NCBI RefSeq assembly: GCF_023373525.1
Contig: NZ_CP097218.1
Coordinates: 4,030,001-4,094,000, forward strand
Source of the DNA: Brachybacterium kimchii
GTDB lineage: Bacteria; Actinomycetota; Actinomycetes; Actinomycetales; Dermabacteraceae
Reading direction: 5' to 3'
DNA length: 64,000 bases
Shown: piece by piece, positions 1 to 8,953 of the stretch
Layout of the letters: the number at the start of each line of letters is the position of its first letter
How positions within the stretch are numbered: the first letter of the stretch is position 1
Notes under the pieces: generated by a model
What the model was told of the DNA's origin: nothing
Databases searched by the model: none
Seen by the model: only the letters and a program-made list of their open reading frames with translations
Program-made: the position numbers and the translations under genes

Positions 1-3000
1 GGAGGGCGGCGCGAGCAGGTCCCGGTCAGCATCCGCGCCCACGCGCTGCCGGGGGAGCCGGTCCCGCCCGCCGAGGCGATCGCGGCGCTGCCCGAGTACG
101 TCCCGATCGAGGTGGGCCAGAGCTGGGGGCGCGCATGGTCGACGCTCTGGCTGCACGTCTCCGGCTCCGTGCCCGCGCAGTGGGACCGGCCCGAGGACCT
201 GTGCGAGCTCGTCGTCGACCTCGACTTCACCGGCGGCCCCGGTTTCCAGTCCGAGGCGCTCGTCTTCACCCCGCAGGCCGAGCCCGTCAAGGCCGTCAAT
301 CCGCTGAACGCGTTCATGACCCTCGCGCCCGGCCAGCGCCTCGACCACTTCCTCGAGTGCGCGGCGAACCCCGACGTCGCGGGCGGCTGGACCTTCGCGC
401 CCACCGACCTCGGCGATCCCGCGACCCTCCCCGAGCGCGACCTCTACACGATCCGCGCCCTCCACGTGCAGCGCAGCGACCGGCGCATCCGCGCGCTCGC
501 CGAGGACGTGCGCTCGCTCGACGGCCTCATGCACGAGCTGCCGGAGACCAGCCCCCGTCGGGCCGAGATCCTGCGCGCCCTCGAAGCGGCGCTCGACGCC
601 GCCGACCCCGACGACCTGCCGGGCACGGCCGACGCCGCCCGCGAGGCCCTGCGCCCTGCCCTCGAGCGGCCCGCGCACTCCTCGGCGCTCACAGTGATGG
701 CCACCGGCCACGCCCACATCGACTCGGCCTGGCTGTGGCCCGTGCGCGAGACCATCCGCAAGTGCGCCCGCACCTTCTCCAACGCGATCGCGCTCATGGA
801 CGCCGAGCCGGACTTCACCTTCTCCGTCTCCTCCGCCCAGCAGTACCTGTGGATGAAGGAGCACTACCCGAGCCTGTTCGAGCGGATCCGCGAGAAGGTC
901 GCCGAGGGCCGCTTCGTGCCCGTGGGCGGCATGTGGGTCGAGTCCGACACGAACATGCCCGGGAGTGAGGCGATGGCCCGGCAGTTCGTGGCCGGCAAGC
1001 GGTTCTTCCTCGAGGAGTTCGGCGTCGAGACCGCGCAGACCTGGCTGCCGGACTCCTTCGGCTACTCGGCGGCGCTCCCGCAGATCGCCGCGCTCGCCGG
1101 GCAGCGGGACTTCCTCACCCAGAAGGTCTCCTGGAACCAGACGAACACCTTCCCGCACCACACCTTCGCCTGGGAGGGCCTGGACGGGACGAGCGTCTTC
1201 ACCCACTTCCCGCCGGCCGACACCTACAACGGCACCCTCGAGCCCTCCGAGCTCGCGTTCCTCGAGCGCAACTTCAAGGAGAAGGGCCGCTCCGACGTCG
1301 CGATCGACCTCTTCGGCTTCGGCGACGGGGGCGGCGGTCCCTCCCGCGAGATGATCGAGGCCGGGCGCCGCGCGGCCGACCTCGAGGGCTCCCCGAAGGT
1401 CGAGTTCGCGAGCCCCGAGGAGTTCTTCTCCCGCGCCCGCGAGAGCTACCCCTCCCCGCCCGTCTGGGCCGGCGAGCTCTACCTCGAGCTGCACCGCGGC
1501 ACCTACAGCGCGCAGCTCGCGACCAAGCAGGGCAACCGGCGCACCGAGGCGGCTCTGCACCAGGCCGAGCACCTCGCGACCCTCGCCGCCGTGCGCGCGG
1601 GCGCCCCCTACCCTCACGACGCGCTCGAGGACATGTGGCACGACGCCCTGCTGCTGCAGTTCCACGACATCCTCCCGGGGTCGGCGATCGCCTGGGTGCA
1701 CCGCGACGCCGAGCGCAACCACGCCTCGATCCAGGCGCGCGCCGAGCAGGTGTCCCTCGACGCCCTCGCGGCGCTCGCCGGGACCGACGGGGCGGCCGCC
1801 GCGGAGGGGACCGGCGGCGCCGACGGGACGGGCGAGGAGCGCGCCGGGGACGAGATCCTGCTGAACACGGCCCCCGTCACCTCCCGCCGGGGCATCGCGC
1901 CCTACTCCGCGGGGCGCCCCGTGCAGGAGACCGAGGGCGTGGCCCTCGTGCGCCGCGGCGAGCGGATCGCCCTGGACAACGGCCTGGTCCGGGCGATCCT
2001 CGACGAACGCGGGGAGATCGTCTCCCTGATCGACAGCGCAAGCGGCCGCGAGGCCATCGCCCCGGGCGACTCCGGTGCCCGCCTGCAGCTGCACCGCGAC
2101 ACCCCCAACGCGTGGGACGCGTGGGACATCGACGCCTTCTACCGCCAGGTGGTGCGCGACCTCGACCGGCCGCTGGCCGTGGAGGTCGACGAGATCGCCG
2201 GGGGCGCCCGCGTCACCTACCGGTACACGACCACGGCGCCCGAGGGGGCGTCGGGCGGTGTCACCGGCGAGGGAAGCGAGATCGTGAAGATCTTCGAGCT
2301 GCGCCCCGGCGACCGCGCCCTGCACCTCACGATCGACCTGGACTGGCGCGAGCACCGCAAGGCGCTCAAGCTCGGCTTCGGCCTGGACCTGCGCGCCCAG
2401 GTGATGAGCAGCGAGATCCAGTTCGGGCACGTGGACCGCCCCATCCCCGTGAACACCTCCTGGGACGCCGCGCGCTTCGAGACCTGCGCCCATCGCTTCG
2501 TGCACGTCGCCGAGGGCGGGCGCGGCGTCGCGCTGGCCAACGACTCGACCTACGGGCACGACGTGCTGCGCACCGTCCGCGAGGCCGACGGCGGCACCAC
2601 CACGACGGTGCGGGCCACCCTGGTGCGGTCCCCGCAGTTCCCCGATCCGGGCGCCGACCACGGCGCCTACTCCATGCGCTTCGCACTGCGCCCCGGCGCC
2701 GACATGGTCGACGCGATCACGGAGGGATATCGCGCGAACCTCCCCGAGCGCTGGGTCCCCGCACCCGTCGCCCGGGCCGCCGCTCCGCTCGCCCGCATCG
2801 AGGGCGCGCCCGGCGTGCTCCTCGAGACGGTGAAGCTCGCCGAGGACCGATCCGGCGACCTCGTGCTGCGCGTCTACGAGTCCCTCGGCGAGCGGGCACG
2901 GGCCTCGCTCGTGCTCGACGTCCCCGCAGCGGACGGGGGAGCAGGGGCGAGCGGAGAGGGGACGAGGAGACCCGACGTCACCGCCGTCGACCTCCTCGAG

Positions 3001-3141
3001 CGGCCCTTCGGTCCCGAGGCGCCCGCGCACCTCGCCCCGCTCGTCCGGGGCGCGGAGGACGAGGAGCCCGAGGCCGGCTCGGGGATCCCCCTCGACCTGC
3101 GCCCCTTCGAGATCCGCACCCTCCGGGTGGCCCGCGCATGA
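1..3141 (+). CDS. GH38 alpha-mannosidase (5' end outside window)
   Basis: Glycoside hydrolase family 38 enzyme that releases terminal alpha-mannosyl residues from glycans or glycoproteins, most likely in the cytoplasm because family members of this type lack a signal peptide. The frame is open from base 1 and already reads protein-like sequence before the first GTG at 112, so the true start lies upstream; 1046 residues are visible. The zinc-binding motif GHAHIDSAWLWPVRET is encoded near 708-755, the nucleophile region WVESDTNMPGSEA near 931-970, and a conserved HDILPGS motif near 1663-1683. The C-terminal half is the usual beta-sandwich part. The stop overlaps the start of the DUF3817 gene (ATGA), so the two are probably translated from one message. 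The family assignment is firm; the natural substrate is not known. Confidence 0.93.
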   Translation, partial: GGRREQVPVSIRAHALPGEPVPPAEAIAALPEYVPIEVGQSWGRAWSTLWLHVSGSVPAQWDRPEDLCELVVDLDFTGGPGFQSEALVFTPQAEPVKAVNPLNAFMTLAPGQRLDHFLECAANPDVAGGWTFAPTDLGDPATLPERDLYTIRALHVQRSDRRIRALAEDVRSLDGLMHELPETSPRRAEILRALEAALDAADPDDLPGTADAAREALRPALERPAHSSALTVMATGHAHIDSAWLWPVRETIRKCARTFSNAIALMDAEPDFTFSVSSAQQYLWMKEHYPSLFERIREKVAEGRFVPVGGMWVESDTNMPGSEAMARQFVAGKRFFLEEFGVETAQTWLPDSFGYSAALPQIAALAGQRDFLTQKVSWNQTNTFPHHTFAWEGLDGTSVFTHFPPADTYNGTLEPSELAFLERNFKEKGRSDVAIDLFGFGDGGGGPSREMIEAGRRAADLEGSPKVEFASPEEFFSRARESYPSPPVWAGELYLELHRGTYSAQLATKQGNRRTEAALHQAEHLATLAAVRAGAPYPHDALEDMWHDALLLQFHDILPGSAIAWVHRDAERNHASIQARAEQVSLDALAALAGTDGAAAAEGTGGADGTGEERAGDEILLNTAPVTSRRGIAPYSAGRPVQETEGVALVRRGERIALDNGLVRAILDERGEIVSLIDSASGREAIAPGDSGARLQLHRDTPNAWDAWDIDAFYRQVVRDLDRPLAVEVDEIAGGARVTYRYTTTAPEGASGGVTGEGSEIVKIFELRPGDRALHLTIDLDWREHRKALKLGFGLDLRAQVMSSEIQFGHVDRPIPVNTSWDAARFETCAHRFVHVAEGGRGVALANDSTYGHDVLRTVREADGGTTTTVRATLVRSPQFPDPGADHGAYSMRFALRPGADMVDAITEGYRANLPERWVPAPVARAAAPLARIEGAPGVLLETVKLAEDRSGDLVLRVYESLGERARASLVLDVPAADGGAGASGEGTRRPDVTAVDLLERPFGPEAPAHLAPLVRGAEDEEPEAGSGIPLDLRPFEIRTLRVARA

Positions 3142-3563
3142 CCGGCTCGTCCGCACCCGCCCGGCCCGCGCGCCCCGCCGTCGCGCCCGTCGGCCGGATC
3201 TTCGCGATCGTCGCGCTCGCGGAGGCCGTCACCTGGGCGGGACTGCTGCTGGGCATGGCCCTGAAGTACGGGCCCGTGGGCACCGAGACCGGGGTCTGGC
3301 TCTTCGGCCGGCTGCACGGCGGCGTCTTCGTCGCCTACGTGGTGATGGTGGTCGTCGCCGCCGTGGTGCTGCGCTGGAGGTGGTGGGTGGCCCTGCTGGC
3401 CCTGGTCTGCTCGATCCCACCGCTGGTGACCGTGCCGCTGGAGATCTGGCTGCGCCGCACCGGCCGACTCGCCCGTCGGGGCATGTTCACCTCCGCGTCA
3501 TCGGGAGGGCCCCTCTCCCAGGATGACACCGATACGCTGGTGGACGTCGATCCCGCACCCTGA
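3138..3563 (+). CDS. DUF3817 integral membrane protein
   Basis: Small membrane protein of 141 residues, DUF3817 family, function unknown. The ATG overlaps the alpha-mannosidase stop by four bases. A Pro/Ala-rich N-terminus is followed by three hydrophobic segments, at about residues 21-41 (with the family-type EAVTWAGLLLGMALKY stretch), 58-78 and 80-100, then a basic stretch (RRTGRLARRG) and a polar tail. The long open frame that runs upstream of 3138 in this phase is a shadow of the mannosidase gene. The end of the gene carries a possible -10 element (TACGCT, 3534-3539) that could serve the next gene. No transport or enzymatic role can be read from the sequence. Confidence 0.85.
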   Translation: MTGSSAPARPARPAVAPVGRIFAIVALAEAVTWAGLLLGMALKYGPVGTETGVWLFGRLHGGVFVAYVVMVVVAAVVLRWRWWVALLALVCSIPPLVTVPLEIWLRRTGRLARRGMFTSASSGGPLSQDDTDTLVDVDPAP

Positions 3564-3580
3564 CCAGGAGGTTCCCTGCC

Positions 3581-4729
3581 ATGAAGATCGTCGTCGCCGG
3601 CGGAGACGGATTCTGCGGCTGGCCCACGGCCCTGTACCTCTCGCAGAAGGGGCACGAGGTCACGATCGTGGACTCCCTGGTGCGCCGCGAGATCGACACC
3701 GAGCTGGGGTCGAACTCGATGACGCCGATCCTCCCGCTCGACGAGCGCGTGGCCGCCTGGAAGGAGGTCTCCGGGAAGGACATCGACGTGGTGATCGGCG
3801 ACCTCACCGACTACGACGACGTCACCCGGGTGGTCACCGAGAAGCAGCCCGAGGCCTTCGTCCACTTCGCCGAGCACCGCAGCGCGCCGTACTCGATGAT
3901 CGATCGAGAGCACGCGATCGAGAACCACCGCAACAACGTCACCGGCACCCTCAACGTGCTGTGGGCGATCAAGGACCTCGCCCCCGATTGCCACCTCGTC
4001 AAGCTCGGCACCATGGGCGAGTACGGCCAGCCCAACATCGACATCGAGGAGGGCTGGATCGAGATCGAGCACAAGGGCCGCAAGGACCGCCTGCCGTTCC
4101 CCAAGGCCCCGGGCTCCTTCTACCACCTCACCAAGGTGCACGACAGCGACAACATCATGTTCGCCTGCCGCATCTGGGGCGTGCGCGCGACCGACCTCAA
4201 CCAGGGCGTCGTCTACGGCCTCGACACCGACGAGACCCGCCTGGACCCGCGCCTGGCCAACCGCTTCGACTACGACGCGGTGTTCGGCACGGCCCTGAAC
4301 CGCTTCCTCATCCAGGCCGCGATCGGCCACGACCTCACGGTCTACGGCGGCGGCTCGCAGACCCGCGGCTACCTCAACATCGCCGACACCGTGCGCTGCA
4401 TCGAGATCGCCTGCGAGAACCCCGCCGAGCGCGGCGAGTTCCGCGTGTTCAACCAGTTCACCGAGTCCTTCAGCGTCCAGGACCTCGCCGAGAAGGTGCA
4501 GCGCGTGGCCCGCGAGCAGGGCATCGAGGTGGGCATCGACCACCTCGAGAACCCGCGCGTGGAGAAGTACGACCACTACTACAACGCGGTCAACACGAAC
4601 CTGCTCTCGCTGGGCCTGGAGCCGCACCTGCTGACCGACGAGGTCCTCGCCGAGATCCTCGCCGTCGCCCGCGCGAACTCCGACCGGGTGAAGGACGAGC
4701 TGGTCCTGCCCACCGTCACCTGGAAGTGA
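3581..4729 (+). CDS. sqdB: UDP-sulfoquinovose synthase (SQD1/SqdB family)
   Basis: 382-residue short-chain dehydrogenase/epimerase-type enzyme that makes UDP-sulfoquinovose from UDP-glucose and sulfite, the head-group donor for the sulfolipid SQDG. The NAD-binding start reads GGDGFCGWPTALYL, the form typical of SQD1 rather than of ordinary GalE-like epimerases. The catalytic residues align with the Thr, Tyr, Lys set described for plant SQD1: T144 (LGTMGEYG), Y181 and K185 (FYHLTK), each one position off the plant numbering. The family-specific segments NNVTGTLNVLWAI and DLNQGVVYG are present. An AGGAGG ribosome site sits 9 bases before the ATG. The next gene, 10 bases downstream, is a GT4 glycosyltransferase, the expected partner for transfer to diacylglycerol. 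Sulfolipid in the cell is an inference; the enzyme family call is strong. Confidence 0.9.
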   Translation: MKIVVAGGDGFCGWPTALYLSQKGHEVTIVDSLVRREIDTELGSNSMTPILPLDERVAAWKEVSGKDIDVVIGDLTDYDDVTRVVTEKQPEAFVHFAEHRSAPYSMIDREHAIENHRNNVTGTLNVLWAIKDLAPDCHLVKLGTMGEYGQPNIDIEEGWIEIEHKGRKDRLPFPKAPGSFYHLTKVHDSDNIMFACRIWGVRATDLNQGVVYGLDTDETRLDPRLANRFDYDAVFGTALNRFLIQAAIGHDLTVYGGGSQTRGYLNIADTVRCIEIACENPAERGEFRVFNQFTESFSVQDLAEKVQRVAREQGIEVGIDHLENPRVEKYDHYYNAVNTNLLSLGLEPHLLTDEVLAEILAVARANSDRVKDELVLPTVTWK

Positions 4730-4739
4730 CCGCGACGGC

Positions 4740-5867
4740 GTGAGGATCGCGATCGTCACCGAGACGTTCCTGCCCTCGGTCGACGGCGTGGTGACCCGGC
4801 TGCGCCACGCCGTCGAGCGCTTCGTCGACCTCGGCCACGAGGTGCTCGTCATCGCCCCCGACCTGGGCGTCACCGAGCACCACGGAGCCCGCGTCGTCGG
4901 CATGAGGCCGGTGACGCTGCCGTTCTACAAGCACCGCCGCTTCACCCTGCCCAACCCCACCGTCGACGGGGTGATCCGCGGGTTCCACCCGGACGTCGTC
5001 CACGCGGCCCAGCCGCTGCTGCTGGCCTCCTCGGGCGCGTACGCCGCGCATCGCCAGCGGATCCCGCTGGTCGCGAGCTATCACACGCACATACCCCGCT
5101 ACCTGGACCTCTACAAGGCCTGGAAGTGGTCGAAGCCGCTGATCTGGTGGCAGATCCGGCGCAACCACGCGCTCGCCGACATCAACATCGCGACCTCGCA
5201 GACCATGCGCGACGAGCTCGCCGGGCAGGGCCTTGCCAACCTCCACGTGCTGCGCCGCGGCGTGGACACCGCACAGTTCCATCCCCGCTTCGCCGCGCAC
5301 GAGGTGCGGGAGCGCCTCACGGACGGGCACCCGGAGAAGAAGCTGCTGGTGTTCGTCGGGCGCCTCGCCGCGGAGAAGGAGATCCAGCGCCTGCGCGCCA
5401 TGATGGACCGACGGGACGACGTGGCCCTCGCGATCGTCGGCGACGGCCCGTTCCGCGGCGAGCTCGAGCGGATCTTCGCGGGCACCTCGACACTGTTCCC
5501 CGGCTTCCTCGAGGGGGAGGACCTGGCCGCCGCCTTCGCGAGCGCCGACGCCTTCGTCTTCCCCTCGGTCACCGAGACCCTGGGGCTCGTGATCCTCGAG
5601 GGCATGGCCTCGGGCCTGCCCGTGGTCGCCGCCCGCTCGGGGCCGACGATGGAGCAGGTCACCGACGGGGTCGACGGACTGCTCTTCGACGCGGAGGACG
5701 AGGCGAGCCTCGACCGCGCCCTCGACCGCCTCGCCGACCCGCAGCAGGCGGCCTCGATCCGACGCGCCGCGCGCGCCGAGGCCGAGGAGTTCTCCTGGGA
5801 GAACGCGTCGGACGACCTGCTGCGCCTCTACGAGCTCGCCATCGCGGAGCACGGCTCGCGCCTCTGA
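4740..5867 (+). CDS. GT4 glycosyltransferase, possible sulfoquinovosyltransferase
   Basis: 375-residue GT-B fold glycosyltransferase, family GT4. It starts with GTG and MRIAIVTETFLPSVDGVV, has the HPDVVHAAQP and SYHTHIPRY segments in the acceptor half, and an E-x7-E donor motif (PSVTETLGLVILEG) near residues 279-292. It lies 10 bases after the UDP-sulfoquinovose synthase and is surely co-transcribed with it, so the best guess is a SqdX-like enzyme that moves sulfoquinovose to diacylglycerol at the inner face of the membrane. Actinobacterial mannosyl- and glucuronosyl-diacylglycerol transferases (MgtA, PimB types) look very similar, and sequence alone does not exclude them. The context is the main argument. 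A strong hairpin follows the stop. Confidence 0.75.
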   Translation: MRIAIVTETFLPSVDGVVTRLRHAVERFVDLGHEVLVIAPDLGVTEHHGARVVGMRPVTLPFYKHRRFTLPNPTVDGVIRGFHPDVVHAAQPLLLASSGAYAAHRQRIPLVASYHTHIPRYLDLYKAWKWSKPLIWWQIRRNHALADINIATSQTMRDELAGQGLANLHVLRRGVDTAQFHPRFAAHEVRERLTDGHPEKKLLVFVGRLAAEKEIQRLRAMMDRRDDVALAIVGDGPFRGELERIFAGTSTLFPGFLEGEDLAAAFASADAFVFPSVTETLGLVILEGMASGLPVVAARSGPTMEQVTDGVDGLLFDAEDEASLDRALDRLADPQQAASIRRAARAEAEEFSWENASDDLLRLYELAIAEHGSRL

Positions 5868-5876
5868 GCATGCGAA

Positions 5877-5908
5877 CGGCCCGGCCCCGCAGGTGCGGGA
5901 CCGGGCCG
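5877..5908. terminator. hairpin terminator between convergent genes
   Basis: Fourteen-base-pair GC stem (CGGCCCGGCCCCGC at 5877-5890 against 5895-5908) with one mismatch and a four-base loop, lying between the convergent glycosyltransferase and NlpC/P60 genes. There is no T-run, so it is probably bidirectional and of the GC-hairpin type common in actinobacteria. Confidence 0.7.
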
Positions 5909-5953
5909 ATCGGGTGACCGGGCGCCGTCGGCCCAGGGCCGACGTGCGCGGGA

Positions 5954-6571
5954 TCAGCGGAAGGTGACGAACCCGGTCGGGTTGCCCCAGATCGCGCGCT
6001 CGACGACCTTCTGCTGGGAGCCGGAGGCGTCGATGATCTGGCCGTTGCCGGCGTAGATCGCGACGTGGCCCGGGTAGGTGACGATGTCGCCGGGCTGGGC
6101 CTCCGACTGCGAGATCGACTTCCCCTGGGCAGCGATCTCGCCGCTCGTGCGCGGGATGTCGATGCCGGCCTGCTCGTAGGCGTAGTTCACGAGGCCCGAG
6201 CAGTCCATGCCGCTGAGCGAGGCGCCGCCCCAGGAGTACGGGGTGCCGAGCGCGGAGCGGGCGGCGCTGACGATCTCGTTGTCGCTGCTGGAGCTCGCGC
6301 TCGCCGGGACCGAGGTGGAGCCCGCGGAGGAGCCGTAGGACGGCAGCTCGCTGGACTGGCTCGAGGTGGTCGAGGACTGGCTGGTGGTGCCGACCTCGTC
6401 GCTGCCGGCCAGGTCCAGGTCGTTGGCGTTGGCGGCGCCGCCGGTGAAGGCGGTGCCGGCCAGGACGGTGCCCAGCAGGGCGGCCCCGCCGAGGGTGCGG
6501 GCGGCGCGGCTGGTGCTGGTCAGGGGGGTGACGGCGCGGCCGGTGGCGCGGTGCGTGTTCTTCAGTGCCAT
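5954..6571 (-). CDS. secreted NlpC/P60 peptidoglycan endopeptidase
   Basis: 205-residue exported cell-wall hydrolase that cuts the peptide stems of peptidoglycan. Signal peptide at about 1-50 (basic start, hydrophobic core at about 28-43, AANAN before the mature part), then a Ser/Thr-rich linker at 62-97, then the NlpC/P60 domain from about 98. Catalytic Cys124 in GMDCSGLVNYAYEQAG and His169 in YPGHVAIYAG are present; the third polar position is in the IIDASG stretch. It lacks SH3 or coiled-coil modules, so it is a minimal hydrolase. ATG chosen because GGAAGGA lies upstream and because the longer open frame has no signal. A phased array of GAC motifs lies about 150-225 bases upstream and may control it. 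Confidence 0.9.
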   Translation of the reverse strand: MALKNTHRATGRAVTPLTSTSRAARTLGGAALLGTVLAGTAFTGGAANANDLDLAGSDEVGTTSQSSTTSSQSSELPSYGSSAGSTSVPASASSSSDNEIVSAARSALGTPYSWGGASLSGMDCSGLVNYAYEQAGIDIPRTSGEIAAQGKSISQSEAQPGDIVTYPGHVAIYAGNGQIIDASGSQQKVVERAIWGNPTGFVTFR

Positions 6572-6717
6572 GGTCTCGGTGCGTTCCTTCCGACCTCGGG
6601 TGCGAGGATCGTGATGCTGTGCGGGGGTCGTACGAGGAGGACCGGGAGCGGGGGCTCCGATCGCTGCCTGCGATGTGCCACCACCGTAGGAACGGCGCGA
6701 GGGCGATCTGAAGGCGT

Positions 6718-6798
6718 TTGGACGAGCCAGCGACGAGGGTTGACGGGACCTTGACGCGCGCCCGGGGCGAGGTGACCGGGAGGTGACGCGCATTGACG
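6718..6798. promoter_or_regulatory. helically phased GAC repeat array in divergent intergenic region
   Basis: The 391-base gap between the divergent NlpC/P60 and sulfonate-transport genes holds seven GAC triplets on one strand at 6721, 6732, 6742, 6753, 6774, 6785 and 6795, that is, steps of 10-11 bases with one step skipped. Five of them sit in T(T/G)GAC or GTGAC, including the exact pair GGTGAC at 6771 and 6782. Direct repeats spaced one helical turn apart are typical of OmpR-family response-regulator sites; MtrA controls NlpC/P60 genes in corynebacteria, so MtrA is a reasonable but unproven candidate. I see no gene and no riboswitch in the rest of the gap. Confidence 0.4.
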
Positions 6799-6962
6799 CT
6801 CTCGCGGGGTCTGCGCCACATCGCCGGGAACTGCCTGCACGGATGCGGAGGATGCCCCGGGAATCGGGCACGGGCCGCGCCCCGCGGGCACCACGCGCGC
6901 GCCCCGCGCGCTTCACGAGCGCTGGGGGCCTCGAATGTGTCCGCTTATGACATCGAGGTGGC

Positions 6963-7913
6963 ATGCGCGGGTCGCGGATGCCCATGATGCCGGGCATGAC
7001 CACCACTGTGCCCGCCGACGCCCGTGCGCGCCGCGCCGCGAGCCCGAGCGGCGGGAGCCCGCGCGACGAGAGCCCGATCGGCGCCGACCCGAGCGCCGAG
7101 CGAGGGGCTCTGCGCCTCGCGGGCGTCGGCCGCGCCTTCGGGCCCGCCGAGGTCCTGCGCGGCCTCGACCTCGAGGTCCGCGCCGGGGAGATCCTCGCCG
7201 TCATCGGCCCCTCCGGCTGCGGCAAGTCGACCCTGCTGCGCCTGGTCGCGGGCCTGGACGCTCCGAGCGCGGGCGGGATCCGCCTGGGCGGGACCACGAT
7301 CCGCGGCGTCGACGAGTCCACGGCCGTCGCCTTCCAGGAGCCGCGCCTGCTGCCCTGGCGCACCCTCGAGGCGAACGTCGCCCTGGGCCTCCCGCGCGGC
7401 ACCGCGCGGGCCGAGGGGCGCGAGCGCGTGCGCCACCTGCTGCAGCTCGTCGGCCTCGAGCACGCCGCGTCCCAGCGTCCGCGCGAGGTCTCCGGCGGCA
7501 TGGCGCAGCGCGCCTCCCTCGCCCGGGCCCTCGCCCGCGGACCCGAGGTGCTCCTGCTCGACGAGCCCTTCGGGGCGCTCGACGCCCTCACCCGGTTGCG
7601 CATGCAGGATCTCCTGCTCGAGATCCACGCCGCCGAGCCCACCACCGTCCTCGTCGTCACCCACGACGTCGAGGAGGCGCTGTTCCTCGCCGACCGCGTC
7701 GTCCAGCTGCGGACCCTGCGCCGCGCCGCGCCCGAGGAGGGCTCGATCGCCCGCGTGATCGACGTGCCCAGCCCGCGCCCGCGGGACCGCGCCGACGCCG
7801 CCCTCGCCGCCCTGCGCAGCGAGCTGCTCGACGGGCTCGGCGTCCCCAGCCACCACGGCACGCCCGCCCCCGGCACGACCACCCGCCCCACGACCCCCGA
7901 GGACCACGCATGA
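6963..7913 (+). CDS. ssuB: ABC transporter ATPase, sulfonate/nitrate/taurine type
   Basis: 316-residue ATP-binding subunit of a SsuB/TauB/NrtD-type importer. Walker A GPSGCGKST, Q-loop VAFQEPRLLPWR, signature VSGGMAQRASLARAL and Walker B LLLDEPFGALD are all present. The QEPRLLPWRT stretch is characteristic of the nitrate/sulfonate/taurine group. Several in-frame ATGs crowd the start (6963, 6978, 6984, 6987, 6996); 6963 follows GAGGTGGC, the only plausible ribosome site. The stop overlaps the start of the binding-protein gene. First gene of a seven-gene operon running to 15068. Confidence 0.9.
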   Translation: MRGSRMPMMPGMTTTVPADARARRAASPSGGSPRDESPIGADPSAERGALRLAGVGRAFGPAEVLRGLDLEVRAGEILAVIGPSGCGKSTLLRLVAGLDAPSAGGIRLGGTTIRGVDESTAVAFQEPRLLPWRTLEANVALGLPRGTARAEGRERVRHLLQLVGLEHAASQRPREVSGGMAQRASLARALARGPEVLLLDEPFGALDALTRLRMQDLLLEIHAAEPTTVLVVTHDVEEALFLADRVVQLRTLRRAAPEEGSIARVIDVPSPRPRDRADAALAALRSELLDGLGVPSHHGTPAPGTTTRPTTPEDHA

Positions 7914-8953
7914 CCCGCACCGCACGCACCCTCAGCCGCCGCGGCGCACTCGCGCTCGGCGCGGCCGCCGCCCCGCTCGCCCTCGCCGGTTGCGTGGCGG
8001 GGGAGAACGCCCGGAAGGACAGCGCGGGAGGCGGCGGCTCGGGCGACTGGTCGCTGACCGAGCTCACGATCGACTTCGCGACCTACAACCCGCTCAGCCT
8101 GGTCATCAAGGACCAGGGCATCCTCGAGGACGCCCTCGGCGACGGCGTGAAGGTCACGTGGGTGCAGTCGGCCGGCTCCAACAAGGCCAACGAGTTCCTG
8201 CGCTCGGGCTCCGCCCAGGTCGCCTCGACGGCCGGCTCCGCCGCGCTGCTCGCCCGCGCGAACGGCTCGCCCATCAAGGTCATCGACATCTATTCGCAGC
8301 CCGAGTGGTCGGCCCTCGTCGGCCCGAAGGGCACCGACCTCAAGGACCCCGCGGACCTCGCGGGACGATCGGTCGCCGCCACCAAGGGCACCGACCCCTA
8401 CTTCTTCCTCGTCCAGGCCCTCGACACCGCGGGCCTCACGGTCAAGGACGTCGAGATCCAGGCCCTCCAGCACGCCGACGGCCGCTCCGCCCTCGACGGC
8501 GGCTCCGTCGACGCCTGGTCCGGGCTCGACCCGATCATGGCCGCCGCCGAGGCCGAGAGCGGCGACGTCCTCTTCTACCGCAACGTCGACTTCAACACCT
8601 ACGGGTTCCTCAACGCCACCGAGGACTTCATCGAGGACCACGCCGACGTCGCCCAGGCCGTCGTCGACGCCTACGAGAAGGCCCGCAGCTGGGCGCTCGA
8701 GAACCTCGAGGGCACCGCGAAGCTCCTCGCCCAGGTCGCCGGCATCGACGAGAAGATCGCGAGCACCGTCATCACCGAGCGCTCGAACCTCGACGTCAGC
8801 GGCGTGCCCGGCAAGGACCAGACCTCCGTCCTCGAGAAGATCGCCCCCGTGCTCGGCGCATCCGGCGACGTCCAGGGCGGGGAGGACGCCGTGACGAAGG
8901 CGCTGACGAGCATCGTGCACGACGCCTTCGCGACCAAGGCCACGAGCAAGTGA
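7910..8953 (+). CDS. ssuA: sulfonate-type ABC substrate-binding lipoprotein
   Basis: 347-residue periplasmic-binding-protein-like lipoprotein (NMT1/SsuA family). It starts at the ATG overlapping the ATPase stop. A twin-arginine-like start (SRRGALALGAAAAPLALAGC) ends in a lipobox LAGC, so it is exported and anchored to the outer face of the membrane. Mature-part motifs such as DFATYNPLSLVIKDQGILED and the GSVDAWSGLDPIM region are those of sulfonate or related aromatic sulfonate/sulfate-ester binders. The ligand cannot be named from sequence; the neighbours (SfnG-type monooxygenase, MetY) point to an organosulfur compound. Confidence 0.88.
   Translation: MTRTARTLSRRGALALGAAAAPLALAGCVAGENARKDSAGGGGSGDWSLTELTIDFATYNPLSLVIKDQGILEDALGDGVKVTWVQSAGSNKANEFLRSGSAQVASTAGSAALLARANGSPIKVIDIYSQPEWSALVGPKGTDLKDPADLAGRSVAATKGTDPYFFLVQALDTAGLTVKDVEIQALQHADGRSALDGGSVDAWSGLDPIMAAAEAESGDVLFYRNVDFNTYGFLNATEDFIEDHADVAQAVVDAYEKARSWALENLEGTAKLLAQVAGIDEKIASTVITERSNLDVSGVPGKDQTSVLEKIAPVLGASGDVQGGEDAVTKALTSIVHDAFATKATSK

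Noticed and set aside
112-114. GTG as start of the alpha-mannosidase
   Set aside because: The frame is open from base 1 and the upstream residues read as part of the GH38 N-terminal domain; the gene is simply cut by the window.
6572-6962. c-di-AMP (ydaO) riboswitch before the NlpC/P60 gene
   Set aside because: Such riboswitches often precede cell-wall hydrolase genes in actinobacteria, but I could not find the conserved core on the minus strand here.
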